A stretch of 64,000 nt of DNA from an uncultured Sphingomonadaceae bacterium. GTDB taxonomy: Bacteria > Pseudomonadota > Alphaproteobacteria > Sphingomonadales > Sphingomonadaceae. The stretch is from NCBI GenBank assembly GCA_947493955.1, contig CANLSQ010000001.1:1798001-1862000 (forward strand), read 5' to 3'. The position numbers and the translations under genes are program-made. This document shows, one piece after another, positions 24,432 through 33,333 of this stretch. Every line of letters starts with the position of its first letter. The stretch's first letter is position 1. The notes under the pieces were generated by a model. The model searched no databases, was not told the DNA's origin, and saw nothing but the letters and a program-made list of their open reading frames with translations.

Positions 24432-25328
24432 TCAACGCGTCAGATTACGACGGCTGAGCGGATGGTGGTTATTCACCAATTCCACCAATCGGGCGCTGTC
24501 AACGTGGGTATATATTTGCGTCGTGCTAATATCACTGTGACCCAGCAGGGTCTGCAAAGCACGAAGATCAGCACCCCCTTCAAGTAAATGAGTTGCGAAA
24601 GCATGCCGAAGGACATGAGGGCTGATTTTTGCAGGGCTGATATCAGACTTAACAGCCAAGTCTTTGATAATCTGAAACAAACGAATGCGACTGATATGCC
24701 CCGTGCGAGAGGGAAACAAATATTTTTCATCGGCGTCGACAAAATCGCTCCACCGTTTGACAGCGCTGCGTGCGCGGTCGGAAATAGGTACAAGCCGCTC
24801 TTTCCCGCCTTTCCCGCGGATAATCAGGAACGGACGATCCACCATCACAGATTTGCGTGGCAGGGAGACAAGTTCGCTGGCTCTTAGCCCTGAGCCATAT
24901 AGCAGTTCAATCAAAGCCGACAGCCTGGCGTCGTTCGGCTTTACCTGTTGCGAAGCCATTCTGGTTTCAATGGTTTCGAAAAGCCGCGCGATTTCATCAT
25001 GCGACAAGACCTTTGGCAAACTGCGCTGCCCGCCGGGACGCGGCAATGCGTCCGAAGGATCATCCTGACGAAAGCCCTCCTCAACCAAAAAACCAAAAAA
25101 ACGGCGCAAGGAAGACGATTTCCGAGAAACGCTATTGTTTTTCAGATCACTCCAGGCACTGGCGACGTTCTGCAAGGCGCCCCGGTCACTGTCTGCCAGC
25201 TTGCCTTTGGCAAAACTGGATGCCTGTTCGAGATCTGACCGATAGGCTGATAATGTATTTTGAGACGCACCGCCTTCCGCAGCCATCATTTCCAGAAATC
25301 TATCAATATAGACGGTGTCGTTGCTCAT
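24432..25328 (-). CDS. xerD: site-specific tyrosine recombinase XerD
   Basis: A 298-residue tyrosine recombinase with an N-terminal SAM-like core-binding domain (VYIDRFLEMMAAEGGASQNTLSAYRSDL) and the catalytic domain. The catalytic residues are all visible: Arg in SGLRASELVSL near 149, the HxxR in HVLRHAFATHLLEGG near 242-245, His in LLGHSDISTTQIY and the Tyr nucleophile near 278. It resolves chromosome dimers at dif with XerC. Length, context beside accA and aroK, and the absence of phage genes argue for the housekeeping XerD rather than an integrase. Confidence 0.93.
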   Translation of the reverse strand: MSNDTVYIDRFLEMMAAEGGASQNTLSAYRSDLEQASSFAKGKLADSDRGALQNVASAWSDLKNNSVSRKSSSLRRFFGFLVEEGFRQDDPSDALPRPGGQRSLPKVLSHDEIARLFETIETRMASQQVKPNDARLSALIELLYGSGLRASELVSLPRKSVMVDRPFLIIRGKGGKERLVPISDRARSAVKRWSDFVDADEKYLFPSRTGHISRIRLFQIIKDLAVKSDISPAKISPHVLRHAFATHLLEGGADLRALQTLLGHSDISTTQIYTHVDSARLVELVNNHHPLSRRNLTR

Positions 25329-25388
25329 GGGGCCACAACGATAACGACGCCTTGCCCGCTTGGAAAGCTGTCTATGATTCCATGGGTG

Positions 25389-27239
25389 TCATGTTCGCAT
25401 CAGCGCTTCGGCAGCGATCATGCGTGCTTCCGCTTCCATGCCCACACTAGACAGCGAACGGGTGATATGGAATAAATGAAGCGGCGACATCGCATCCCAG
25501 TCCCGTCCCTGCATGCCGACGGCCGCCAAAAGCGCGACGGTACCGCCCTGCCCGCGCTGCGCGGCAGACCTTATGGCGCCGGTCCATCTGGATGTTTCAT
25601 CCAGATCAATTTCCAAATCGCTCGAAACGTTTTGGAGAGTCTCGGTATCAATACGTCCCAAGCCCGCCAGCGCAGCAAGAAGAAACTGGCTCTTCAGCTG
25701 ACCGACACTCTCATCATTATCGCTAAACCCATCAAGCGCCGATGCGTCAACGGTAACGGCCGGATTGGGAGCACCTACAGCGAGCAAAGCCCATCCGTTG
25801 CTACCCGCATCTACCTGGTCTGCCCAACGCGCGGCATTACGATCCAACCCTGCCGACAACATCGACGCAATTAAATCGCCGCTGGCATCTTGCAAATTGG
25901 CCGATGCCGGAATTTTCGCAGCCGCACGAGCGGTCAGAATTTTTGCAGAATAGGACGTCAAAGCTCCGTTGGAGCGCTCCCAAAGCGCACGCATCGCTTC
26001 AATACGCGCAGTCGCTGTTCCGCCGGTATAAGCTTGACGCAACGTCGAGGCGCGTGCTTTCAGATCGTCACTCGCGTCCGGATCATCATAAGTTGCCGAA
26101 TAAAGATCGACCATGGCCTTGTTAGACAACACGCCGATCGCGGCTGCGGTGTCCGCCGCCTTCATCCGTGAATCTCTGGAAAGCATAGGTGCCCGGGCGC
26201 GCCAGCCCTGCACGTGCCGGCCGGCCTGTTCGTATAAACGGTCGGGCGGCTCTACCCCGGTTGCAGATCCCAAACCAAAGCGCCAATTGTTGAAATATTC
26301 TATGTCATCCCAGTTTATCGAAACTGCACGTCGCCCTTCAAATCCCGCACCCACTGTTTTTTCAGCGAGCAGATAATCTATACCGGTTGCGGTCTTTTCT
26401 CGCGCAGCGATACGCAATAGCGATGAGGCACGGCTTTGTTCACCGGAAAATGAAGCGCAAATCGGGCGGAACATCACCCATGTCGGTGCCTCACTGGCCC
26501 TCACCCCACCTTCTACATAAGGACAGATACCAGCGGGGTCTGCGGTTGCCAGATGGGCTTGCATGGCGACAGTATAAAGTCGCGGTGTGAAATTACCGCC
26601 ATCGACCTTCAATACCAGCCCCCGTGCGGCTTCCGCTTCTCCCATAAGCAAAAGCCGCCACGCGCGTTCGGCAACCCAATCAGCCGGATTGACATTTTCT
26701 GGGCTAGCGACTTTGCTCAACAAAGTACGGCGCAGCAAAATTGACCCCCAACGCGAAATAATCGGGCCATGGAGGTTTTTGATGAGATTGGTCAGATATT
26801 GACCACCTTCTTCACCAAAAGCATCGGGTGCCATCCCTCCTGAATTCTCGGTCAGCACACCAATTTGCGCCATTGAGCGGCGGGCACCGGGCGCCAGATA
26901 ATATTGCGGCTGCAACGCATCGTCCAGCGCACTCAAATTACCGTCTTCATCCAGATCTAATATCGAATCAGGTGATCCGATTGCCACATCAGGAGCTGAA
27001 GCTGGACCGCTGACGACTGATCCGCCTGAAGGCGGATTAATCACAGAAGGTGCTGCTGGCGTTGGGCCAGGGGCCGGTGTTGGCGTCGGCGCGGGGGTTG
27101 GTGTAGGCGCAGGAGCAGGATCACCGAAACCGGGCGGCAAAAGCGATTCAGGGGAACTCTGGCCCAAAACGGGCAAAGACAGCGCGAGAGCAGAGATGCC
27201 GGCCGTCGCAAGCGATATATGTTTAAGGCGGACGCGCAT
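25389..27239 (-). CDS. uncharacterised exported protein with Pro-rich linker
   Basis: A 616-residue protein that I cannot assign to a characterised family. A signal peptide covers residues about 1-26. A low-complexity linker of PTPAP-type repeats at about 40-66 follows, and then a long Ala-rich, mostly alpha-helical region with helical-repeat character (AERAWRLLLMGEAEAARGLVLK, SLLRIAAREKTATG). This would fit a periplasmic scaffold with TPR-like repeats, but no clean consensus is visible. It follows a 44-codon membrane-protein gene after 3 bp and precedes xerD by 60 bp. In sphingomonads a protein of this type commonly sits beside aroK and xerD. Confidence 0.78.
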   Translation of the reverse strand: MRVRLKHISLATAGISALALSLPVLGQSSPESLLPPGFGDPAPAPTPTPAPTPTPAPGPTPAAPSVINPPSGGSVVSGPASAPDVAIGSPDSILDLDEDGNLSALDDALQPQYYLAPGARRSMAQIGVLTENSGGMAPDAFGEEGGQYLTNLIKNLHGPIISRWGSILLRRTLLSKVASPENVNPADWVAERAWRLLLMGEAEAARGLVLKVDGGNFTPRLYTVAMQAHLATADPAGICPYVEGGVRASEAPTWVMFRPICASFSGEQSRASSLLRIAAREKTATGIDYLLAEKTVGAGFEGRRAVSINWDDIEYFNNWRFGLGSATGVEPPDRLYEQAGRHVQGWRARAPMLSRDSRMKAADTAAAIGVLSNKAMVDLYSATYDDPDASDDLKARASTLRQAYTGGTATARIEAMRALWERSNGALTSYSAKILTARAAAKIPASANLQDASGDLIASMLSAGLDRNAARWADQVDAGSNGWALLAVGAPNPAVTVDASALDGFSDNDESVGQLKSQFLLAALAGLGRIDTETLQNVSSDLEIDLDETSRWTGAIRSAAQRGQGGTVALLAAVGMQGRDWDAMSPLHLFHITRSLSSVGMEAEARMIAAEALMRT

Positions 27240-27242
27240 CGC

Positions 27243-27377
27243 TTAGTTCAATTCTCCGCCAATCACTGGTTTTTCGACCGGTTTTACGTCTTGTTCGACA
27301 TCCATCGATGCCAAAAGGAACATCGCTCCGACAATGGCGACCAGAAAGACGATCAGAAAAACCAAGTTACGCGGCAT
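27243..27377 (-). CDS. small single-helix membrane protein (44 aa)
   Basis: ATG at 27377 to TAA at 27243 encodes 44 residues: MPRNL, a strongly hydrophobic helix (VFLIVFLVAIVGAMFLL, about residues 6-22) and a polar tail ending PVIGGELN. It would be a one-helix inner membrane protein with a periplasmic or cytoplasmic tail. Its stop is 3 bp before the start of the 616-residue exported protein, so the two are almost certainly co-transcribed and translationally linked. A GGAAC sequence lies 6 bp upstream of the ATG. Function is unknown; the link to its neighbour is the best clue. Confidence 0.7.
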   Translation of the reverse strand: MPRNLVFLIVFLVAIVGAMFLLASMDVEQDVKPVEKPVIGGELN

Positions 27378-27470
27378 CTTTGTTCCAATATCTTTCTTTT
27401 TACCAAATTTACAGGCGCGGGCGCATTCGGTTTTGCACTCACCACCATCCTCTGTATAGCCTTTGCCTCA

Positions 27471-28046
27471 ATGGACAAAAACATGAAAGACCCTTTTGAC
27501 CGATCCACCGAAGAATCCGGTGAAGAGTGTGGCATATTAATCGAAAAACCTCTGGTTTTGATCGGCTTAATGGGCGTTGGCAAGACAACCGTCGGCCGCC
27601 GACTGGCGAAAAGGCTCAATTTGCCATTTGTTGATGCTGATGAAGAGATTGAAAAAGCTGCGGATCTCAAGGTCTCGGAAATTTTCGATCGGTTTGGCGA
27701 AGAATATTTCCGTGATGGTGAAAGGCGGGTCATTGCGCGTCTTATGGAGGACGGCCGACAAGTCATCGCAACCGGCGGCGGGGCGTTTATGAACGAAGAA
27801 ACACGCGAGCTGATTTTATCAAAAGCAACGGCGATCTGGCTCGATGCAGATATCGATATATTGGTGAAACGTGTCGCCCGCCGCGACACAAGACCACTGC
27901 TGAGAAGCGGTGATCCCGAGACAATATTACGGGATCTGGCTGCCAAAAGAAATCCGGTCTATGCGCTGGCTCATCACCACGTAACCGGCAACGATGCGCC
28001 GCATGATTTGACAGTAGAAAACATTATCAAGGTGCTGCGTAAATGA
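27471..28046 (+). CDS. aroK: shikimate kinase
   Basis: A 191-residue shikimate kinase. The start at 27471 (MDKNMKDPF) is the first Met after the divergent region; Met at 27483 is possible. The P-loop GLMGVGKT is at 32-39, the shikimate-binding Asp in FVDADEEIEK near 51-60, the Arg in FRDGERRVI near 76-84 and GGGAF near 102-106. It phosphorylates shikimate in aromatic amino acid synthesis. Its last codons overlap the aroB start by 4 bp, the usual aroK-aroB pair. Confidence 0.94.
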   Translation: MDKNMKDPFDRSTEESGEECGILIEKPLVLIGLMGVGKTTVGRRLAKRLNLPFVDADEEIEKAADLKVSEIFDRFGEEYFRDGERRVIARLMEDGRQVIATGGGAFMNEETRELILSKATAIWLDADIDILVKRVARRDTRPLLRSGDPETILRDLAAKRNPVYALAHHHVTGNDAPHDLTVENIIKVLRK

Positions 28047-29143
28047 ACCGTATAGCCGTTAATCTTGCTGGCAATGGGTATGAGATCCTTGTTGAGCCCG
28101 GCGCGCTCAACACGCCCTCGGTTCATATCGCACCGCATATCAGCAACGACAGGGTTTTCGTGGTTACTGACACCAATGTCGCGGCGAAATGGCTCGAACC
28201 GTTGCAAGCCGATTTGCAGAAATCCGGCGTTAAGGTGATCCATCACGTCCTTCCGGCCGGTGAACATACAAAAAGCTGGGCAGGACTTGAAGAGCTTACC
28301 GACTGGCTATTGGCCGAAGGTGCGGAGCGATCGGATACGCTTGTCGCCCTCGGTGGCGGCGTCATCGGTGACCTGACGGGCTTTGCGGCAGCCATCCTGA
28401 AACGTGGCTGTCATTTTATCCAGATCCCGACAAGTCTGCTCGCACAAGTTGACAGCAGCGTCGGTGGTAAAACTGCCATTAATAGCCGAGCGGGAAAGAA
28501 CCTGATCGGACGGTTTAACCAACCGAAATTTGTCCTCATTGACCCCTTGGTGCTGGACAGCTTGCCAGACCGTGAATTGCGTGCTGGCTATGCGGAAGTC
28601 ATCAAATATGGCCTGATCAATAGCACGGCTTTTTTCGAATGGTGTGAGCAAAATGGCGCGGCGCTGCTAAACCGCGATCCCAAGGCTCTAAGCTATGCCA
28701 TAACCGAAAGCGTTCAGGCGAAAGCAGATATCGTCGCACAAGACGAGAAAGAACTCAGTGGGCGCCGGGCGTTACTTAACCTCGGTCATACGTTCGGACA
28801 TGCGCTGGAAGCGGAAACCGGCTATTCCAGCAAACTGGTACACGGCGAAGCGGTGGCCGCGGGAATGGCGCTGGCCTTTCACTACTCCGTCAGACGCGGC
28901 CATTGTGACGAGTCCGACGCGCGGCGTGTCGAAAGCCATCTGAAAAGTGCAGGACTGCCACATAGTCTGAATAGCGCTTCGGTCAAAGCCTCAGGCCAGA
29001 AATTGGTTCAGCATATGCTGCACGACAAGAAAATGACGGCCGGGAACCTGCCCTTTCTATTGGCCAACGGTATCGGGCAAACCTATCTTGCCGATGATGT
29101 TGATTTGGATGACGTTGCGGCGTTTCTCGATCTGGCAGATTGA
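28043..29143 (+). CDS. aroB: 3-dehydroquinate synthase
   Basis: A 366-residue enzyme that converts DAHP to 3-dehydroquinate with NAD+ and a divalent metal. NAD-binding GGGVIGDLTGFAAA is near 107-120; metal ligands lie in YAEVIKYG near 190 (Glu) and in the LNLGHTFGHALE and LVHGEAVAAGM segments (His near 245 and 263). The start overlaps the aroK stop by 4 bp (ATGA), which couples translation of the two shikimate pathway genes. It converges on the KefB-type gene with 9 bp between stops. Confidence 0.96.
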   Translation: MNRIAVNLAGNGYEILVEPGALNTPSVHIAPHISNDRVFVVTDTNVAAKWLEPLQADLQKSGVKVIHHVLPAGEHTKSWAGLEELTDWLLAEGAERSDTLVALGGGVIGDLTGFAAAILKRGCHFIQIPTSLLAQVDSSVGGKTAINSRAGKNLIGRFNQPKFVLIDPLVLDSLPDRELRAGYAEVIKYGLINSTAFFEWCEQNGAALLNRDPKALSYAITESVQAKADIVAQDEKELSGRRALLNLGHTFGHALEAETGYSSKLVHGEAVAAGMALAFHYSVRRGHCDESDARRVESHLKSAGLPHSLNSASVKASGQKLVQHMLHDKKMTAGNLPFLLANGIGQTYLADDVDLDDVAAFLDLAD

Positions 29144-29152
29144 ATTCGCTTG

Positions 29153-30925
29153 CTAGTCACCGCCCTTATTTGCGCCAGTTATGCCAAAACCCAAATGCCT
29201 GCCAGCAAGCATGTCTCCGGCAGCGCGCTGCGCCTCGAGGCGGTCACAATCAAGCTGTCGAAACTCTCGGTCCACTTCGTCGATTAGCGATTCATCCACG
29301 TCGATCGCCGTCATAGTCTGACGCGCCAAATGGATTGCCGATTCAAAGACCTCACGCTTTACACCGTCGAGACCGGCCTTTTTGACCTCCAGCAAATGGA
29401 CACGATCATAAGCGCGTACAAACAGTTTCGCTTCGGGGAAGGACATCTTTATCGCGTCAAGACATTCGGCATTCAGCACCTTGCCATCTATACAAAAAAC
29501 AATCGCCGCACATTGATCGGCCCCTGCCCCCCGCAACAGATCAACCCGGGTGCCGTCGCCATAGAAAACCTTGCGGCCAAATTTCTGACTCACTCCGATT
29601 TGCTGCGGCTTGATATCGATGATTGTGACCGGAATATTAGCCCCGCTGAGCATCTGGGCGACTGTCTGCCCGAACCGGCCATGACCAACCACAATCGCAG
29701 AAGCCTGGCCTGCCTGAGAGGGGTCGTCCAGATCGACATCGCCTTCTGTCCGCGCAACATTAAAGCGCTCTACAATCAGCATAAGCAGCGGTGTTGTTGC
29801 CATCGAAACCGTAATCACAGCACCAAAAAGACTACTGGCTTCCGACTGGATAAGCAGCGCTTTTTCGGCTTCGGCAAACAGCACAAAACCAAATTCACCG
29901 CCCTGACTGAGCAACATGCCCATGCCTAGTGCAGGCAAAGTATCCATGCCGAAAAGTTTGCCCAGACAAAATATGATGACAATTTTTGTCACAACCAGTG
30001 CAATGGCCGCACCGAACACAAAAGCGGTATTCTCCGCGATCACGCCGACATCAAGCATCATCCCCACAGCCAGGAAGAACAGCCCCAGAAGCAAGGATCG
30101 GAAGGGATCAATATCCGCTTCCAGTTCATGGCGATACGGAGAGTTGGCCAGCATTACGCCAGCGATGAAAGCTCCAAGAGCAGGCGAAAGGCCGATCAGT
30201 TCCATCAATGCAGCACTGCCAAAAACTGCAACCAGCCCTGCGACAATGAACAATTCCCGCTCGGCAATCCTGCCGATCAGTTCCAAAGCCGGTTGCAGCA
30301 CATATCGCCCGGCCAGTATCAATCCGCCAATCGCAACGACGCCCAGTATCGCGGTCATCCAGCCGGATAATGCTCCGGGTTCTGCCGGTGCCCGGGACAA
30401 TACACCGATAATTGTCAGCAGCGGGATGATCGACAGATCCTGAAACAGCAGGATCGAGAATGCTTTTTCACCGGTTGGCGTATTCAGCCTTCCGGAGGAC
30501 TGCAGCATCGGCAGCACCTGCGCTGTCGATGACAGTGCGAGCGGCAAGCCAAGTGCAATGGCGGCTCCAAAAGTGAAGTTCGTGGTAGCCATGATCAACA
30601 GAAACAGGGCGATCCCGCAGAATACAACCTGGCTCATCCCCAGACCGAATATCGCCTTGCGCAGCCGCATGAGGCGCGCAGGCGCCAGTTCCAGCCCAAC
30701 AAGGAACAGCAGCAGGATGATCCCGATTTCGGAAAATTCGAGGATCGTCTCCCCCTCACTGATCAGTCCGAAACCTTGCGGTCCGATCAATATACCCGCG
30801 ATCAGATAGCCTAGAACAGCACCTATCCCGAATTTACGGAACAATAGCACCAAGAGCAATGCCGCACCGAGCATGATGAAACCGCCTAAAAGCAGGTCAC
30901 CCATATGTGCTTCTGCACCTTCCAT
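29153..30925 (-). CDS. KefB/KefC-type monovalent cation:proton antiporter with TrkA-N domain
   Basis: A 590-residue CPA2 antiporter. About twelve hydrophobic segments fill residues 10-390, with SPALGAFIAGVMLANSPYR near 240 in the core. A cytoplasmic regulator domain follows from about residue 410 with the NAD(H)-binding motif IVVGHGRFGQTVAQML. Family members exchange K+ or Na+ for H+; relatives in E. coli are gated by glutathione adducts. Its start lies 2 bp after the stop of the Fe-S scaffold gene; the second Met (residue 8) is an alternative start. It ends the operon radA-cvpA-scaffold-antiporter. Confidence 0.92.
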   Translation of the reverse strand: MEGAEAHMGDLLLGGFIMLGAALLLVLLFRKFGIGAVLGYLIAGILIGPQGFGLISEGETILEFSEIGIILLLFLVGLELAPARLMRLRKAIFGLGMSQVVFCGIALFLLIMATTNFTFGAAIALGLPLALSSTAQVLPMLQSSGRLNTPTGEKAFSILLFQDLSIIPLLTIIGVLSRAPAEPGALSGWMTAILGVVAIGGLILAGRYVLQPALELIGRIAERELFIVAGLVAVFGSAALMELIGLSPALGAFIAGVMLANSPYRHELEADIDPFRSLLLGLFFLAVGMMLDVGVIAENTAFVFGAAIALVVTKIVIIFCLGKLFGMDTLPALGMGMLLSQGGEFGFVLFAEAEKALLIQSEASSLFGAVITVSMATTPLLMLIVERFNVARTEGDVDLDDPSQAGQASAIVVGHGRFGQTVAQMLSGANIPVTIIDIKPQQIGVSQKFGRKVFYGDGTRVDLLRGAGADQCAAIVFCIDGKVLNAECLDAIKMSFPEAKLFVRAYDRVHLLEVKKAGLDGVKREVFESAIHLARQTMTAIDVDESLIDEVDREFRQLDCDRLEAQRAAGDMLAGRHLGFGITGANKGGD

Positions 30926-30927
30926 AC

Positions 30928-31368
30928 CTATGCCACCTCGCTCGCATTTTCGGCCGCTTTAAAAGCCGCGAGAATCGCATCATAAGGAAGCAATATCGCG
31001 GCATGTCGTCCGGAATGATCTTTTGCAGCGCGCAGATGATCCATATTGGTCCATGAACCTGGATCATCGTTTGAGCCATTGAGAAATTTTGCCAGACGAT
31101 CTCTAGCGACCGCAATGTCTTTTGCAGACTTGCCGATCGCTTCCGTCCCCACAATGGCAGTAGAAGCCTGCCCCAATGCACACGCATTTACCTCTATTCC
31201 CAATTGCGCAATAGATCGGTCTTCAGACAATATGATATCGGCAGCCACTCGGCTTCCGCATGTACGAGACCGGACCTCCGCCGTGCCATCGGGCTCTTCC
31301 AGTCGCGATTGATGCGGAATGGACACCGCCAGACGCAATATATCCCGTGTATAAAGCGCGTCGCTCAT
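30928..31368 (-). CDS. IscU/SufU-like iron-sulfur scaffold protein, third Cys missing
   Basis: A 146-residue protein of the NifU N-terminal/IscU fold. Cluster-ligand cysteines 37 (RTCGSR) and 63 (NACALGQAS) are present, with the downstream GxAS motif. The third ligand should be near residue 124 in the RHAAILLPYDA segment, where related scaffolds have RxxCAxLPW; here it is Ala. Cluster transfer may be altered, or the protein may act in another way. It overlaps cvpA by 4 bp and is followed 2 bp later by the antiporter gene. The family call is good; full scaffold activity is doubtful. Confidence 0.8.
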   Translation of the reverse strand: MSDALYTRDILRLAVSIPHQSRLEEPDGTAEVRSRTCGSRVAADIILSEDRSIAQLGIEVNACALGQASTAIVGTEAIGKSAKDIAVARDRLAKFLNGSNDDPGSWTNMDHLRAAKDHSGRHAAILLPYDAILAAFKAAENASEVA

Positions 31369-31877
31369 TCTTCTACTTCCGCCATTTCGCGCTGCTCCTC
31401 AACGAATTGAACCAGAGCATCACCGCTGGCATTAAGCAATGGGTAAGTGCGGCTATCGACAATCCATTCAGGCCGCGCCTCTGCTGCACCATAGATGCTG
31501 TCATAAACCAGCACCACCAGCAGATACGCCAAGGTCGCCCCGATCAGCCCCTTGATCATGCCAAATCCAAAGCCAAGCACACGGTCAATCGGACCGAGCA
31601 GCGACTTGCGTGATTTACGCCCAACAGATTTGGCGAACCAGCGTCCCAAAGCATAGGTAACGATCACAATCGCGCAAAAAGCCAATACCGCCGCTCCGCC
31701 GTCATTACCAATTGGCGCGATCAGGAAATCCGTGACAGGCGTATGCAAGAACCGGACAGCGAAGATAACCACCACCCAAGCAATGAGGGACAGCGTTTCC
31801 TGCACAAATCCGCGAAGAAAACCAAGAACAGCGGCGCCGCCCATCAACGCCAATACAAAAATATCCAGACCAGTCAT
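31365..31877 (-). CDS. cvpA: CvpA family membrane protein
   Basis: A 170-residue inner membrane protein with four hydrophobic segments (about 2-22, 25-45, 62-82 and 100-125). The N-terminal GLDIFVLALMGGAAVLGFLRGFVQETLSL follows the CvpA pattern, ending with the loop before helix two. CvpA is required for colicin V production in E. coli, and in many bacteria supports envelope homeostasis. It lies 9 bp downstream of radA and overlaps the Fe-S scaffold gene by 4 bp. Confidence 0.88.
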   Translation of the reverse strand: MTGLDIFVLALMGGAAVLGFLRGFVQETLSLIAWVVVIFAVRFLHTPVTDFLIAPIGNDGGAAVLAFCAIVIVTYALGRWFAKSVGRKSRKSLLGPIDRVLGFGFGMIKGLIGATLAYLLVVLVYDSIYGAAEARPEWIVDSRTYPLLNASGDALVQFVEEQREMAEVEE

Positions 31878-31886
31878 GAAGACTAG

Positions 31887-33251
31887 CTAATCGCGGCCAA
31901 GCATATGGTCAACGAGATTGGCAAGCTTCGCAAAGTTCACACAATTCACACCCGGGGCAGAGTTTTCTTTGGATGCGGGTATCAAAGCTCTTCCGAAGCC
32001 TAGTTTCGAAGCCTCCTTCAACCGCATTGGTGTGTTGGACACTGCCCGAATCTCACCAGAGAGCGCGATTTCTCCAAAGATCACAGCATCGCTTGGCATC
32101 GGTTTTTCGGCATGAGCAGAAATCAGCGCGGCTGCGACGGCAAGGTCGGCTGCGGGATCAGTCAGGCGGTATCCCCCGGCCACATTCAGATATACTTCCG
32201 CGCCCGAAAAACTGAGTCCACAACGCGCTTCGAGCACCGCCAATATCATGGCGAGGCGAGAGCTATCCCACCCAACGACGGAACGCCGCGGGGTCGCACC
32301 ACTGGCCAGGCGAACCGTAAGCGCCTGAATTTCGACCAGAACCGGCCGTGTTCCCTCCAGAGCCGGAAAGACAGTGGCGCCTGTCACTTCTTCGCTACGG
32401 TCTGTTAAAAACAGCGCTGATGGATTCTGGACCTCGCTAAGGCCCATTTCCTCCATCGCGAAGACGCCAATTTCATCAGTGCCGCCAAAGCGATTTTTGA
32501 TCGACCGCAATATTCGATATTGATGGCTGCGTTCGCCTTCAAAGCTCATCACTGTATCGACCATATGCTCCAGAACGCGCGGGCCAGCGATGTTACCGTC
32601 CTTCGTCACATGCCCGACGAGCATGATCATCGTGCCGTGTTCCTTGGCAAATTTGATGAGTTCCTGCGCTGATGCCCGCACCTGACTGACGGTTCCGGGC
32701 GCGCCTTCAATCAAATCGCTATGCATGGTCTGGATCGAATCGATCACCACAAAATCCGGCGCATCTCTCCCAAGCGTGGTCAGTATGTCGCGAACCGATG
32801 TTGCAGAAGCCAGCTTCACAGGCGCCTTCCCCAAGCCCAGCCGCCGAGCGCGCAGCCGAACCTGATCCGCAGCTTCCTCGCCGGAAATATAGGCTACCGA
32901 AAGGCCAGCCTCGGACAACCGGGCAGAAACCTGCAGGAGCAAAGTTGATTTACCAATTCCCGGATCGCCGCCCATCAGCGTTGCCGAGCCAGCCACAAGG
33001 CCGCCGCCTATAGCCCGGTCAAATTCCGCGATTCCGGTTAGCTTGCGTTCGGGCAAAGCTATGTCGCTGTCGAGACCGACCAGCCGAACCTCCCTGCCCC
33101 CGCTCTGCAAATTATGCTTGGCCGCAAAGACCGTATCCCCGGCCTCTTCAACCAGCGTATTCCATTCCCCACAATCCACGCACTGTCCCTGCCAGCGATG
33201 GGAAATCGAGCCACATTCCTGACAGACATATTTTTTCTTCGGTTTGGCCAT
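31887..33251 (-). CDS. radA: DNA repair and recombination protein RadA
   Basis: A 454-residue RadA/Sms. A C4 zinc finger at the N-terminus (CQEC near residue 9, CVDC near 23) is followed by the RecA-like ATPase with Walker A GGDPGIGKST near 92-101 and the RadA-specific KNRFG motif near 252-256. The C-terminal part is the Lon-protease-like domain (SVVGWDSSRLAMILAVLEARC). It helps branch migration and fork restart in homologous recombination. It heads the minus-strand operon and is divergent from the DUF1287 gene over 82 bp. Confidence 0.96.
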   Translation of the reverse strand: MAKPKKKYVCQECGSISHRWQGQCVDCGEWNTLVEEAGDTVFAAKHNLQSGGREVRLVGLDSDIALPERKLTGIAEFDRAIGGGLVAGSATLMGGDPGIGKSTLLLQVSARLSEAGLSVAYISGEEAADQVRLRARRLGLGKAPVKLASATSVRDILTTLGRDAPDFVVIDSIQTMHSDLIEGAPGTVSQVRASAQELIKFAKEHGTMIMLVGHVTKDGNIAGPRVLEHMVDTVMSFEGERSHQYRILRSIKNRFGGTDEIGVFAMEEMGLSEVQNPSALFLTDRSEEVTGATVFPALEGTRPVLVEIQALTVRLASGATPRRSVVGWDSSRLAMILAVLEARCGLSFSGAEVYLNVAGGYRLTDPAADLAVAAALISAHAEKPMPSDAVIFGEIALSGEIRAVSNTPMRLKEASKLGFGRALIPASKENSAPGVNCVNFAKLANLVDHMLGRD

Positions 33252-33333
33252 AAGAGCTATTTATCAGAACAAATACGGAACACCAGCCTTTTCATTCATT
33301 CAGGATTCACGCATCCAAATGCATGTTTTCAGG

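Noticed and set aside
24432-25328. Tyrosine recombinase as a sign of an integrated element
   Set aside because: Length, motifs and the accA/aroK neighbourhood fit housekeeping XerD; no attachment sites or phage genes flank it.
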